Assembly (NCBI RefSeq): GCF_008065375.1
Contig: NZ_VJYI01000001.1
Coordinates: forward strand, 1,178,001 to 1,242,000
Length of the DNA: 64,000 nt
Reading direction: 5' to 3'
DNA from: Nonomuraea sp. SYSU D8015
Lineage (GTDB): Bacteria; Actinomycetota; Actinomycetes; Streptosporangiales; Streptosporangiaceae
Each line of letters starts with the position of its first letter. Position 1 is the stretch's first letter. Below, piece after piece: positions 33,648 through 40,523 of the stretch. The translations under genes were made by a program, and so were the position numbers. A model generated the notes under the pieces. That model saw only the letters and a program-made list of their open reading frames with translations. It was not told the origin of the DNA and did no database searches.

Positions 33648-33856
33648 CTGCCGCCTGGATCGTCACTGCCGTAATCAGTTGCTTTGCAGGGAACCGGGTG
33701 AGTGGACGCATCATCTTCCTGCTCAACCACCGTTCTCAGGCGTTCAAGACGATCGACTTCGTCATCCTCGGCGGCGTGGCACTGGTTGCTCTGATGTCGG
33801 CGTTCACCGTGCCAGCCCTGATCTTCTATAACCTCGCCACGGAGGTACACCGATGA
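33644..33856 (+). CDS. Two-span membrane protein of the prophage
   Basis: 70 residues with hydrophobic segments at about 2-16 (TAAWIVTAVISCFAG) and 40-63 (FVILGGVALVALMSAFTVPALIF). Could be a holin-like or superinfection protein, but it lies in the early region and no endolysin is adjacent. Confidence 0.6.
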   Translation: MTAAWIVTAVISCFAGNRVSGRIIFLLNHRSQAFKTIDFVILGGVALVALMSAFTVPALIFYNLATEVHR

Positions 33857-34101
33857 CCGGCCTCTGGATCCTCGCCACCCTCGCCCTCTACGCGGCCGGG
33901 TTCATGGCGACCGCCCGCGCCGCCAACATCCTCGACGGACGGTGGGAGTGGCTCCGGCTCGGCGACGACGACGACGTCATGGCCGCCATCATCTGGCCGC
34001 TCGTCTGGCTCGTCGTCATAGTTGCGCTGCCGTTCGCCCTGCTCTACCGCCTGGCCACCCGCGATCTACCCGCAAAGAACAGCACCACCGAGGGGGAGTA
34101 A
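33853..34101 (+). CDS. Two-span membrane protein of the prophage
   Basis: 82 residues with spans at about 3-22 (GLWILATLALYAAGFMATAR) and 46-66 (IIWPLVWLVVIVALPFALLY). ATGA overlap with the preceding membrane protein, so the two may act together. Confidence 0.65.
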   Translation: MTGLWILATLALYAAGFMATARAANILDGRWEWLRLGDDDDVMAAIIWPLVWLVVIVALPFALLYRLATRDLPAKNSTTEGE

Positions 34102-34105
34102 CACC

Positions 34106-34864
34106 GTGCCTATCGACCCGAACTCGTGTCCGGGCGTTTGCAACCGCCGATACCGGGAGGCGGTCAACGCCTACGACCTGGCCGTCGACCAGCACGTCGC
34201 CGCCATGCAGGAATGGCTCGCCCTGCCAGGCGACGACCGCGGACCTCGGCCGGAACCACCTGAGTTGCCGAGCACTCCGTTCACCGTTGGCGCGCCGATC
34301 TGGGACCCCGGCTGTTCCCGCCTCATCCGCGGCGCGCTCGCCGAGCTCGACGACACCGCCGCACTCCTGGCCGCTGCCGTCGACGGGCATCGCGGCGCCG
34401 CCCTGGCCGGCCCGAACGGGGCGACCGCCCCGGACCACAAGACGATCGTCGACACCTTGGACGAGGTGTTCGGGTTCTTGGTGGAGGTGGAGGATCAGTG
34501 GCGGCAGGCTCGCGGGTATCGGCCGCGCCCGCATCGGGCCCGCGGCGCCCACGCACGGGCGGTGTGCGTGGGCTGGTTGTTGGATCAGCTCGACGACATC
34601 CTGCTGCACCAGGGCAGCGTCGAGTTCGGGCTGGGCGTGCTGCGGTGGCAGCGCCGGTTGCGGGCGATGTCGAAGTCGGATCCGGCCAGCCGCCGGTCGC
34701 CGATCCGGTGTCCGCGCTGCCGGGAACGCCAGGTCTCGCGGCGTGATGACGGGTATTACGAGTGCCTGTGCGGCCGCCTGTTGAACGAGGCGGAGCATGA
34801 CCGCGAGTATGCGGAGCAGGCCGACGAGCACGACCACCAGCAGCAGGAAGTCGGTGCGTCATGA
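34106..34864 (+). CDS. Phage protein with C-terminal zinc ribbon
   Basis: 252 residues, GTG start after AGGGGGAG. Helical body including DEVFGFLVEVEDQWRQARGY and VGWLLDQLDDILLHQGSVEF; C-terminal CPRCRERQVSRRDDGYYEC-LC zinc ribbon (about residues 204-223) and an acidic tail. Conserved type in actinophages, function unknown. Confidence 0.7.
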   Translation: MPIDPNSCPGVCNRRYREAVNAYDLAVDQHVAAMQEWLALPGDDRGPRPEPPELPSTPFTVGAPIWDPGCSRLIRGALAELDDTAALLAAAVDGHRGAALAGPNGATAPDHKTIVDTLDEVFGFLVEVEDQWRQARGYRPRPHRARGAHARAVCVGWLLDQLDDILLHQGSVEFGLGVLRWQRRLRAMSKSDPASRRSPIRCPRCRERQVSRRDDGYYECLCGRLLNEAEHDREYAEQADEHDHQQQEVGAS

Positions 34865-35331
34865 GAAAGACCAGACCAGGCCAGGTCCCGAACGTACAGT
34901 GGCCCGAGCCCCGCAAGGCGGATCCCGCGTCCTCCCAGATCGTCGAACCTGCCCCCGCCGGTGTGAAGGTCTTTCTTGTCACGCAGGGCGAGTACTCGGA
35001 GTACTCGGTTGTGGCAGTGTTCGAGGACGGCCGGACAGCGGAGCGGTTTGCGAGCAAGCTGCCTGACGGCGACGTGCGCGAGATGGAGCTTCTCAGCCGG
35101 GATCCACGAACAGTGGTTCGGTACGGCGCAGGCATGGAACGGCGATGGAATCAAGGAACTCGCCAATGGGGCCCGTGGGGCAAGATCAAGACCTGGTCGT
35201 ACGACGTCTGGGACTTCGAGACGGCCGCCCATACTCCCCAGGTGATCAAGCGGGAGAACTTCATCAGGGCCACTGACTGCGAAAGCCCAGATCAGGCGAT
35301 TGCCCTGGTCGCTGGAGCGGAGGGATCGTGA
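34861..35331 (+). CDS. Phage protein, function unknown
   Basis: 156 residues, ATGA overlap. Central beta/alpha segment VKVFLVTQGEYSEYSVVAVF followed by AERFASKLPDGDVREMEL looks like a small stand-alone domain of the type found in unknown phage proteins. GTGA overlap downstream. Confidence 0.65.
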   Translation: MRKTRPGQVPNVQWPEPRKADPASSQIVEPAPAGVKVFLVTQGEYSEYSVVAVFEDGRTAERFASKLPDGDVREMELLSRDPRTVVRYGAGMERRWNQGTRQWGPWGKIKTWSYDVWDFETAAHTPQVIKRENFIRATDCESPDQAIALVAGAEGS

Positions 35332-35501
35332 TCACAACGAGCGCGAGCGCGAACGCTGAGGATCAGAGGTCCGGCATGACGCTGGATGAGTTGGCGGCGT
35401 TCGTGCAGAACGCGCTCCGCCACGAGATCCCCGGTGACACCCGGCTATACGTGCGGGTGAACTTGAAGGGCGGCATCAAGCGGATCGAGACGCGGCCATG
35501 A
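35328..35501 (+). CDS. 57-residue phage microprotein
   Basis: GTG 35328 overlaps the previous stop (GTGA); its TGA overlaps the next ATG (ATGA). Sequence includes MTLDELAAFVQNALRHEI and TRLYVRVNLKGGIKRIETRP. An internal ATG at 35376 could be the start instead. Unknown function. Confidence 0.65.
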   Translation: MITTSASANAEDQRSGMTLDELAAFVQNALRHEIPGDTRLYVRVNLKGGIKRIETRP

Positions 35502-35737
35502 GCAGCGGTCAGCCGGATTGGGAGGCGTTCGCCCGCACCATGGCCGCCGTCTCGAAAAGCCTCGAACACGCGAACCGGATCCTTGCCGGCCAGGCGGCGA
35601 TGGGGTGGGCGTACCGAGGCGACCTTGCCCAGTTGCGGTTGACGTTGGCGACGATGATGCCGGACCAACTCACGGAGTTGTCGATGGCTGCGACGATGTT
35701 GGCGAGCATGGCCGACGAGGAGATGAGCAGCCGATGA
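35498..35737 (+). CDS. Small helical phage protein
   Basis: 79 residues with AFARTMAAVSKSLEHANRIL and LAQLRLTLATMMPDQLTELS. ATGA-coupled on both sides. Unknown function. Confidence 0.65.
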   Translation: MSSGQPDWEAFARTMAAVSKSLEHANRILAGQAAMGWAYRGDLAQLRLTLATMMPDQLTELSMAATMLASMADEEMSSR

Positions 35738-35934
35738 CCTTTGAGGTGTTCAAGCCCTCACACCGACGACGAGGCACGGGGGTGCCGCCTGGACGTCACG
35801 CGGCCCGCGACCGAGAGATCCGAACGGCATACGCGCAGGGCGAGAGCAGGACCGACCTCGCCGCCCGGTACGAGCTGAGCCACGCCCGTATCTGCCAGAT
35901 CATCGCCGAAGATCAGGAGTCGAGTACCAGATGA
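35734..35934 (+). CDS. Small HTH protein
   Basis: 66 residues. A basic N-terminus is followed by REIRTAYAQGESRTDLAARY and ELSHARICQIIAED, a helix-turn-helix of the sigma-4/Mor type. Likely a DNA-binding regulator. Confidence 0.65.
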   Translation: MTFEVFKPSHRRRGTGVPPGRHAARDREIRTAYAQGESRTDLAARYELSHARICQIIAEDQESSTR

Positions 35935-36167
35935 GAAACTCGATTACCGTGGCAGGCCACGAGGTCAAGGTCGATCAAGGCGATTACGAGACCTTCGACG
36001 GCGACGGCAACCCTGTCATCCGGGCGACCGGGCACAGCACGTGGTGGTGCTCGTGCGGGGAGAAGGGCGCTGGCCCGAACGAGGAGACGGCGCAGGCCGT
36101 CCACGATCATCTCGGCGTCGACGAGGACGGGGAGATGCGGGGCGGCAGTTCGCGCCGTGCGACATAG
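35931..36167 (+). CDS. Small phage protein with CSCG motif
   Basis: 78 residues, ATGA-coupled. VTIAG-like strand (ITVAGHEVKVDQGDYETFDG) and STWWCSCGEKGAGPN, with AVHDHLGVDEDG at the end; possibly a Cys/His metal site. Unknown function. Confidence 0.65.
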   Translation: MRNSITVAGHEVKVDQGDYETFDGDGNPVIRATGHSTWWCSCGEKGAGPNEETAQAVHDHLGVDEDGEMRGGSSRRAT

Positions 36168-36223
36168 GCGCGACACTCCCGTGACTCAATGGGCGTTCAG
36201 ATCGCCTACCGAAGGAGTCGGCC

Positions 36224-36415
36224 GTGGCCTACCACTTGCCGGAACTTAACGCGGCACAGATCGCCCTCGACGCCCTCGATCCCCTCGACCCAGCCGAGCG
36301 CCGCCGCGTGCTCACATGGTTGATCGGCCGCTACAAGGTGGATGTGACCGACCTCGACCTCTCTATCGCAGTCGAGGCTGCGGACGCCGCTGGCCTACCT
36401 CCGGTCAGGGAGTAG
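36224..36415 (+). CDS. Small acidic phage protein, end of early operon
   Basis: 63 residues, GTG start after AAGGAG. Helical: LNAAQIALDALDPLDPAERR and VLTWLIGRYKVDVTDLDLS. Last gene before the recombinase control region. Confidence 0.65.
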   Translation: MAYHLPELNAAQIALDALDPLDPAERRRVLTWLIGRYKVDVTDLDLSIAVEAADAAGLPPVRE

Positions 36416-36435
36416 AGCCGAAACCGACCTCGCTG

Positions 36436-36469
36436 GTCTCAGCGGATAACTGACATTATCCGCTGAGAC
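36436..36469. other. Perfect 34-bp inverted-repeat site (lox/dif-like)
   Basis: GTCTCAGCGGATAA (36436-36449), a 6-base spacer CTGACA, then the exact reverse complement TTATCCGCTGAGAC (36456-36469). Two 14-base arms around a 6-base core is the geometry of a tyrosine-recombinase crossover site: Xer sites have 6-8 bp centres, loxP is 13-8-13. A XerC/D-like gene starts 81 bp downstream. No T-run follows, so it is not a terminator. Confidence 0.75.
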
Positions 36470-36477
36470 GGCGTAGG

Positions 36478-36537
36478 ATCTCAGTGGATAATGTCGCCTC
36501 CGGGGCACGGAAACCCGTGGCGAAACTCAGCGGATAA
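36478..36537 (+). repeat. Two additional half-sites before the recombinase gene
   Basis: ATCTCAGTGGATAA at 36478-36491 and AACTCAGCGGATAA at 36524-36537, each matching 12 of 14 bases of the left arm of the 34-bp site and in the same orientation. Start spacing is 42 and 46 bp, about four helical turns. The last half-site abuts the ribosome-binding site, so binding there would probably repress the recombinase. Confidence 0.75.
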
Positions 36538-36549
36538 TAAGGAGACTCT

Positions 36550-37449
36550 GTGGGCGCCTCCGTCATCCCGCTCCACCCCACCCCCGACACCACGACAGCC
36601 AGCCGAGACGCGCTCGCCGCGCTGCACCGCCACCTCGACCGGTGCAAACTGTCGGCCAACACGGTGAAGGCGTACAAGCGGCAGTCGCGCGCCTACGTCG
36701 ACTGGCTGGCCGGACCCGAGGCCGACCACGACGACGCCTTCGCCGATGTGGTCGGCGCCGAGGCCGCCGTCACCACGTGGCGGCGCCACCTCATCGCCTC
36801 GAAAGCCTCCGCCGCCTCCATCAACCAGGCGCTCGCCGCCGTCACCCTCCTCTACGCCCAGACCGGCATCCGGATCGACGTCAAACGCGTCCGCATCCCG
36901 AAACCCGGCGAGCCCCCCGCACTCACCCGCGCCGAGCAGGGCCGGGTTGAGCGGGCCGCAGCCCGCCGCGGCGCCCGAGACCGGGCCATCATCACGACCA
37001 TGCTGTACGCCGGCGCCCGCGTCGAAGAATGCGGACGCCTCGACTACGCCGACCTCACCCTCACCGCTCGGACCGGCAGCCTGCGCCTGCACGGCAAAGG
37101 CGACGAGGTCCGCACCGTCCCGCTGCCGCCGGTCGCCCGTGAGCATCTCGCCGCCTGGCTGGACGAGCGCGGCACCGCAGACGGTCCGTTGTGGACCGGG
37201 CAGCGTGGCCGCCTCACCGATTCCGGCATCACCCAAGTCGTGCTCGCCGTCGGCGAAGACGCCGGCATCCCGGGGCTGCGTCCGCATCGGCTGCGCCACA
37301 CCTATGCGACCCGGCTGCGGGAGGGCGGCGCCGACCTCGCCCAGATCCAAGCCCTGATGGGGCACTCTTCGCTGGACACGACTGCCCGGTATTTTCGGGC
37401 GGGTGCCGCCGAGCGGGCCGCCGTCGTCGACCGCATCTTCGAGCAGTGA
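36550..37449 (+). CDS. XerC/D-like tyrosine recombinase
   Basis: 299 residues, GTG start after AAGGAG. N-terminal SAM-like core-binding domain (LSANTVKAYKRQSRAYVDWL), then the catalytic domain with all six residues: Arg157 (YAGARVEE), Lys183 (HGKGDEVRTVPL), His246-x-x-Arg249 (HRLRHTY), His272 (GHSSLDTTARY) and Tyr281. Length and lack of an N-terminal arm-binding domain fit Xer/Cre-type simple recombinases rather than lambda-type integrases. It sits 30 kb from attL and beside a 34-bp palindromic site, so a role in resolving or circularising phage DNA is more likely than tRNA integration. Confidence 0.9.
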   Translation: MGASVIPLHPTPDTTTASRDALAALHRHLDRCKLSANTVKAYKRQSRAYVDWLAGPEADHDDAFADVVGAEAAVTTWRRHLIASKASAASINQALAAVTLLYAQTGIRIDVKRVRIPKPGEPPALTRAEQGRVERAAARRGARDRAIITTMLYAGARVEECGRLDYADLTLTARTGSLRLHGKGDEVRTVPLPPVAREHLAAWLDERGTADGPLWTGQRGRLTDSGITQVVLAVGEDAGIPGLRPHRLRHTYATRLREGGADLAQIQALMGHSSLDTTARYFRAGAAERAAVVDRIFEQ

Positions 37450-37462
37450 GGAGACAGTCCCG

Positions 37463-37756
37463 ATGCACCCCATGAACGACGCCCAGCGGATCGACCACCG
37501 CGTCAACGACGAGGTCCACGACTGCATCCGCCCTGGCTGTGGCAAGCGGGCCCAGACCGCGTTCATCGCCCGCGAGCATGGGCGCTTCGCGGGACGGGAC
37601 ATGAAGCCGGGCGACTGGATCGATTTGTGTGCCGAGGACGCTGCTGACGTCTACAACGCGCAGAATCAGACCCGCGCCCAACTCCCCGACTGGTTGCGCG
37701 TGGACGCCAAGCCGGACCTGGACGAGCTGCTGCGCGATCTGCATGAAGGGTTGTGA
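37463..37756 (+). CDS. Small phage protein with Cys cluster
   Basis: 97 residues, ATG 37463 after GGAGA. CIRPGCGKRAQ and DLCAEDAADVYN suggest a metal site; C-terminal LDELLRDLHEGL is helical. Possibly co-transcribed with the recombinase gene, 13 bp upstream. Confidence 0.65.
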   Translation: MHPMNDAQRIDHRVNDEVHDCIRPGCGKRAQTAFIAREHGRFAGRDMKPGDWIDLCAEDAADVYNAQNQTRAQLPDWLRVDAKPDLDELLRDLHEGL

Positions 37757-37763
37757 TCGGCCG

Positions 37764-38123
37764 ATGGGTGACCAGGACATCCTCGACCAGATCGACGACG
37801 TCATCCACTGGGACGGGCACAGCGAAGACGCCATGGAGTGGACATCCGAGCCGCCCAACGCGCTCCAGCTGCCCGCGCCGCCGCGCATCGATTCCGAGGC
37901 GACGCAGCAGGCGTTGGAGCAGTTCGGCCGTCAGATGCAGGCGATCGTTGACGTATTCCGGCCCGTCGCCGAGCAGATGGCGCGCAACTTCGTCGAGATC
38001 GGCCGGGTGTTCGCCGTCATCGGGAACGCGCTGGAGATGAGCGAACCCTCCGAGGAGGAACGGTTACGGCGGCGGGCGATGAAATCGGAGTACGCCAGGC
38101 GCAGGAGAGGAAGGCGAGGGTGA
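37764..38123 (+). CDS. Helical phage protein, function unknown
   Basis: 119 residues. Acidic start (QDILDQIDDVIHWDGHSEDA), a long amphipathic helix (QALEQFGRQMQAIVDVFRPV) and a basic tail (MKSEYARRRRGRRG). Stop overlaps the next GTG. Confidence 0.65.
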   Translation: MGDQDILDQIDDVIHWDGHSEDAMEWTSEPPNALQLPAPPRIDSEATQQALEQFGRQMQAIVDVFRPVAEQMARNFVEIGRVFAVIGNALEMSEPSEEERLRRRAMKSEYARRRRGRRG

Positions 38124-38368
38124 GTAGCGTGAATGACTTGCCAAGTTGGGGCCATGTGATTGCCAGAACGGTCGTCTTTCTCGCGTTGGTGGCTGGAAGT
38201 CAGATCGTGGTGGTGTACCTGCTGACGGGCGAATGGTTCGGCAACCCGGATGATCACCCGTTGTGGGTGGGCCCGGTCTCGGGTGCGCTCGCGGTTGTGA
38301 ACGCGGTGGGAACAGTCGTCGCCGGGCTCATGCTCTCCGAGTCGCAAAAGGAGATCGAGCGTGGATGA
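38120..38368 (+). CDS. Two-span membrane protein
   Basis: 82 residues, GTG start. Spans at about 12-32 (IARTVVFLALVAGSQIVVVY) and 48-70 (WVGPVSGALAVVNAVGTVVA). Unknown; holin-like topology but no lysis neighbours. Confidence 0.65.
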   Translation: MSSVNDLPSWGHVIARTVVFLALVAGSQIVVVYLLTGEWFGNPDDHPLWVGPVSGALAVVNAVGTVVAGLMLSESQKEIERG

Positions 38369-38399
38369 CCTGGTCGCTTTCCTGCGGGCGCGGCCGTGA
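38361..38399 (+). pseudogene. 12-codon remnant of a DUF6221-like gene
   Basis: GTG 38361 overlapping the previous gene reads VDDLVAFLRARP and stops. This is the usual opening of DUF6221-type actinophage proteins (DLVAFLRARL...), so a truncated gene is likely. The family name is from memory and the fragment is very short. Confidence 0.35.
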
Positions 38400-38638
38400 G
38401 CGACTGGCTGACCGACCTCAAGTTCAGGACCCAGATGAACGGCGGCACACCGCTTGAGGTGGCATGCAACCCGGACGATGCCGACCGGGTCCGCGCGTCC
38501 GCCGAGCAGGCTGGTATCGCCGATCTCATAGAGGTCGTGCCTACCTACATCGTCCCGCCCGGCTACGCGTACGTGCCGAACGAGCGGAACCTGTCCGAAA
38601 ACTTCTACGAGGCGCTCCAGATCGAGCGATGGTTCTGA
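38396..38638 (+). CDS. Small phage protein, function unknown
   Basis: 80 residues, GTG start overlapping the short remnant's stop. LTDLKFRTQMNGGTPLEVAC, ADRVRASAEQAGIADLIEVV and a C-terminal aromatic tail (YEALQIERWF). It ends 3 bp before the end of the oppositely oriented repressor gene. Confidence 0.65.
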   Translation: MSDWLTDLKFRTQMNGGTPLEVACNPDDADRVRASAEQAGIADLIEVVPTYIVPPGYAYVPNERNLSENFYEALQIERWF

Positions 38639-38641
38639 TCG

Positions 38642-39037
38642 TCAGGGCTGAGCGCCTTCGACATCGGCTCTGCGCAGCGCCTGCAACATGTAGATCAGCG
38701 CCAGTCGATGCTGCTCTGCGACGCCGGGCGTCTGCCAGATGTGCTGCGCAGCCGGATCCTTGAATCGGTGCGGCCCGGTCTCCTGATTGTTGTTGCCAGA
38801 TGTGGACATGTCGCCCTTGAGGAGGCCGTCGATGGTGCCTGCCTCCCATTCGAGCGCGCGTTCCAGCTTTGCTTTGATGAGATCGCTCAGCGGGGATTGC
38901 TGGGTACGGATACGCCGGAGATGAGATGTTGAGATGCCTGCACGTGTCGCGACTTTCTCCCACGGGAGATGAAGCGTGGCCCGCCGCTTGTCGATCTCGG
39001 AGATGAGTCGGCGTACGAGGTGGCTGTCGATGCTCAT
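38642..39037 (-). CDS. Second XRE-type repressor
   Basis: 131 residues. Helix-turn-helix LPWEKVATRAGISTSHLRRI (about 24-43). The tail DPAAQHIWQTPGVAEQHRLA resembles DPQERHIWAIPGMSDEDKRM of the immunity repressor at 6724, indicating a common C-terminal module. It is on the minus strand, against the early and late genes, so probably expressed in the lysogen. It faces the rightward genes from 39172 across a gap holding an inverted repeat. Confidence 0.75.
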   Translation of the reverse strand: MSIDSHLVRRLISEIDKRRATLHLPWEKVATRAGISTSHLRRIRTQQSPLSDLIKAKLERALEWEAGTIDGLLKGDMSTSGNNNQETGPHRFKDPAAQHIWQTPGVAEQHRLALIYMLQALRRADVEGAQP

Positions 39038-39118
39038 GCGGGAAGTCTCGGCGTACTGCTGATTGTCTGCAACTGCTCGCTTATGGGCGACCGCATGAGC
39101 GACGAGATGACCGCGACT

Positions 39119-39131
39119 CCGCTGATAGCGG
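39119..39131. promoter_or_regulatory. Candidate operator of the second repressor
   Basis: CCGCT-GAT-AGCGG inverted repeat in the 134-bp gap between the leftward repressor and the rightward gene at 39172. It differs from the TGCCGnnCGGCA operators at the left end. Function inferred from position. Confidence 0.35.
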
Positions 39132-39171
39132 CTCTCACAGATTCGCCGCTTTCTGTAGTCGGCTGGTATCT

Positions 39172-39324
39172 ATGTGTGCCATGTCTGAGATCGAGCGTCT
39201 GCCGTGCGACCTGTTTCCGGTCGCCGACGGCGTGCTCGTCGTGCCGTACACCCTCCCGTTCCTGGTGCCCGACAAGGCGCTGCCGTTGACCGTCGCAGAA
39301 TGGTTGGGCGTGACGCCGGGTTGA
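39172..39324 (+). CDS. 50-residue phage microprotein
   Basis: ATG 39172 (or 39181). Sequence contains ERLPCDLFPVADGVLVVPYT and LPFLVPDKALPLTVAEWLGV. Divergent from the second repressor. Its TGA overlaps a TTG that starts the next frame. Confidence 0.6.
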   Translation: MCAMSEIERLPCDLFPVADGVLVVPYTLPFLVPDKALPLTVAEWLGVTPG

Positions 39325-39671
39325 ACGCGGTCAGGACCTTGTGTAACACTTCCTGCAGTCACGACACCTATGCCCTCACGCCCAGGCGCGGGGGCTTCGC
39401 GCATTTCCGGGGGTGCACCATCGACCCCGAGCCCGTCACCGCCACCACCGCCGCGAAACGCCTCCGCCGGAAGCCGGTCACGATCCGGCAGTGGGCGCGC
39501 CGATACGCCGCCCGCCAGCTCGGCACGATCGACCGGGCCGTCTACTACGACTGGGACGATCTCGCCACGATCGACGGGTGCATGGCGCGCGGCGAGGACG
39601 TCCCGGCGACACCGGAGGGACGTGACCGGCTGCGGGCCGAACTCCGCGCACGCTGGCGGAACGCCGCCTAG
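39321..39671 (+). CDS. HTH protein, possible terminase small subunit or regulator
   Basis: 116 residues if the TTG at 39321 (TTGA overlap) is used; the first 35 residues are poorly protein-like and a later start is possible. The main part reads VTATTAAKRLRRKPVTIRQW (helix-turn-helix), then IDRAVYYDWDDLATIDGCMA. The layout is that of small DNA-binding proteins ahead of late genes. Confidence 0.5.
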   Translation: MNAVRTLCNTSCSHDTYALTPRRGGFAHFRGCTIDPEPVTATTAAKRLRRKPVTIRQWARRYAARQLGTIDRAVYYDWDDLATIDGCMARGEDVPATPEGRDRLRAELRARWRNAA

Positions 39672-39970
39672 TTCTCGTCGACCAGCCGGATCGCGGCGGG
39701 ACTGTACCGGAACCAGCCCATGTACCGGCGGTACGGGGTGGCGCTCCACTCGATGTGGCAGTCGAGCCCGGCACGGCCTTGATGCCAGCAGTCGAGGACG
39801 CCAGGATGCCACTGGCCGTCATCGCACAGCACGTCGACGACTTTGCGCGGGTGGACGCTGCTCTGCGGGCCGGCGTCGTCGAGCGTGGCCTGCCGCAGCA
39901 TGGGGCGCGGGTCTTGATGCCACTCCGCGCACGTTCCGGGAACGATCACCATCCCGCCATTCTCGTACAC
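39668..39970 (-). CDS. Leftward small gene between early and late regions
   Basis: 100 residues (start at 39970 or at the inner ATG 39952). VVDVLCDDGQWHPGVLDCWH and IEWSATPYRRYMGWFRY are protein-like and match a type of small beta protein that is common in actinophages. Oriented against its neighbours, like the second repressor, so it may be a lysogen-expressed accessory gene. Confidence 0.6.
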   Translation of the reverse strand: MYENGGMVIVPGTCAEWHQDPRPMLRQATLDDAGPQSSVHPRKVVDVLCDDGQWHPGVLDCWHQGRAGLDCHIEWSATPYRRYMGWFRYSPAAIRLVDEN

Positions 39971-40002
39971 CCGTTCGATGCTCGGCTAGGCGGGGGTGGA
40001 TC

Positions 40003-40512
40003 GTGGCCACCGTCCGCCAATACCTCGCACCCGAAGAGGCCGTGTTCGGGCCGTCCGCATTCCCGCAGTACGTCCGCAACTACGGGTCGCAGTTCACCGT
40101 GTCGGGGCTCGCCTACGATGCCTCGGCGAGCGAGGTCGCCTACTGGAAATTCGCCACCTTCGGCTACGGCTCCGGCAACATCACCTGCGACGTGATCTGG
40201 TACGCCGACACCTCCACCACGGCGTCAGACGGGGTGACCTGGCAGGTGGCGATCGCCGCCATCACACCCGGCGTCGACACCCAGAACGTCGAAACAAAGG
40301 CGCTCGCCGCCAACCAGCAGGCCAGCACCGACCTCGGCGGCACCAGCCCACAGAAGCTGATGAAAACCACGGTCACGATCACCAACCTCGACTCGGTCGC
40401 CGCCGACGACGAAGTGTGGATCAAAGTCACCCGGCTCGTCTCCGACGCAGGCGACGATCTGACCGGCGACGCCATCCTCACCTCGGTCCGGCTCTCCTAC
40501 AGCGACACGTAG
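40003..40512 (+). CDS. Late protein, beta-rich (virion accessory or fibre-associated)
   Basis: 169 residues, GTG start after GGGGGTGG. Beta-strand-rich with ASASEVAYWKFATFGYGSGN and VTWQVAIAAITPGVDTQNVE. First of a row of beta-rich proteins ahead of the terminase; role in the tail tip or fibre is inferred from context. Confidence 0.6.
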   Translation: MATVRQYLAPEEAVFGPSAFPQYVRNYGSQFTVSGLAYDASASEVAYWKFATFGYGSGNITCDVIWYADTSTTASDGVTWQVAIAAITPGVDTQNVETKALAANQQASTDLGGTSPQKLMKTTVTITNLDSVAADDEVWIKVTRLVSDAGDDLTGDAILTSVRLSYSDT

Positions 40513-40523
40513 GAGGCTCCCCG

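Noticed and set aside
33644..34101. Holin pair
   Set aside because: Two small membrane proteins in the early operon with no endolysin nearby; topology alone is not enough.
36436..36469. 34-bp palindrome as a transcription terminator
   Set aside because: Stem is moderately AT-rich without a following T-run, and additional half-sites in direct orientation point to protein binding.
36550..37449. This recombinase as the integrase for the tRNA-Val site
   Set aside because: It is 30 kb from attL, no tRNA-like sequence lies beside it, and it lacks an arm-binding domain; the neighbouring palindrome is a better substrate.
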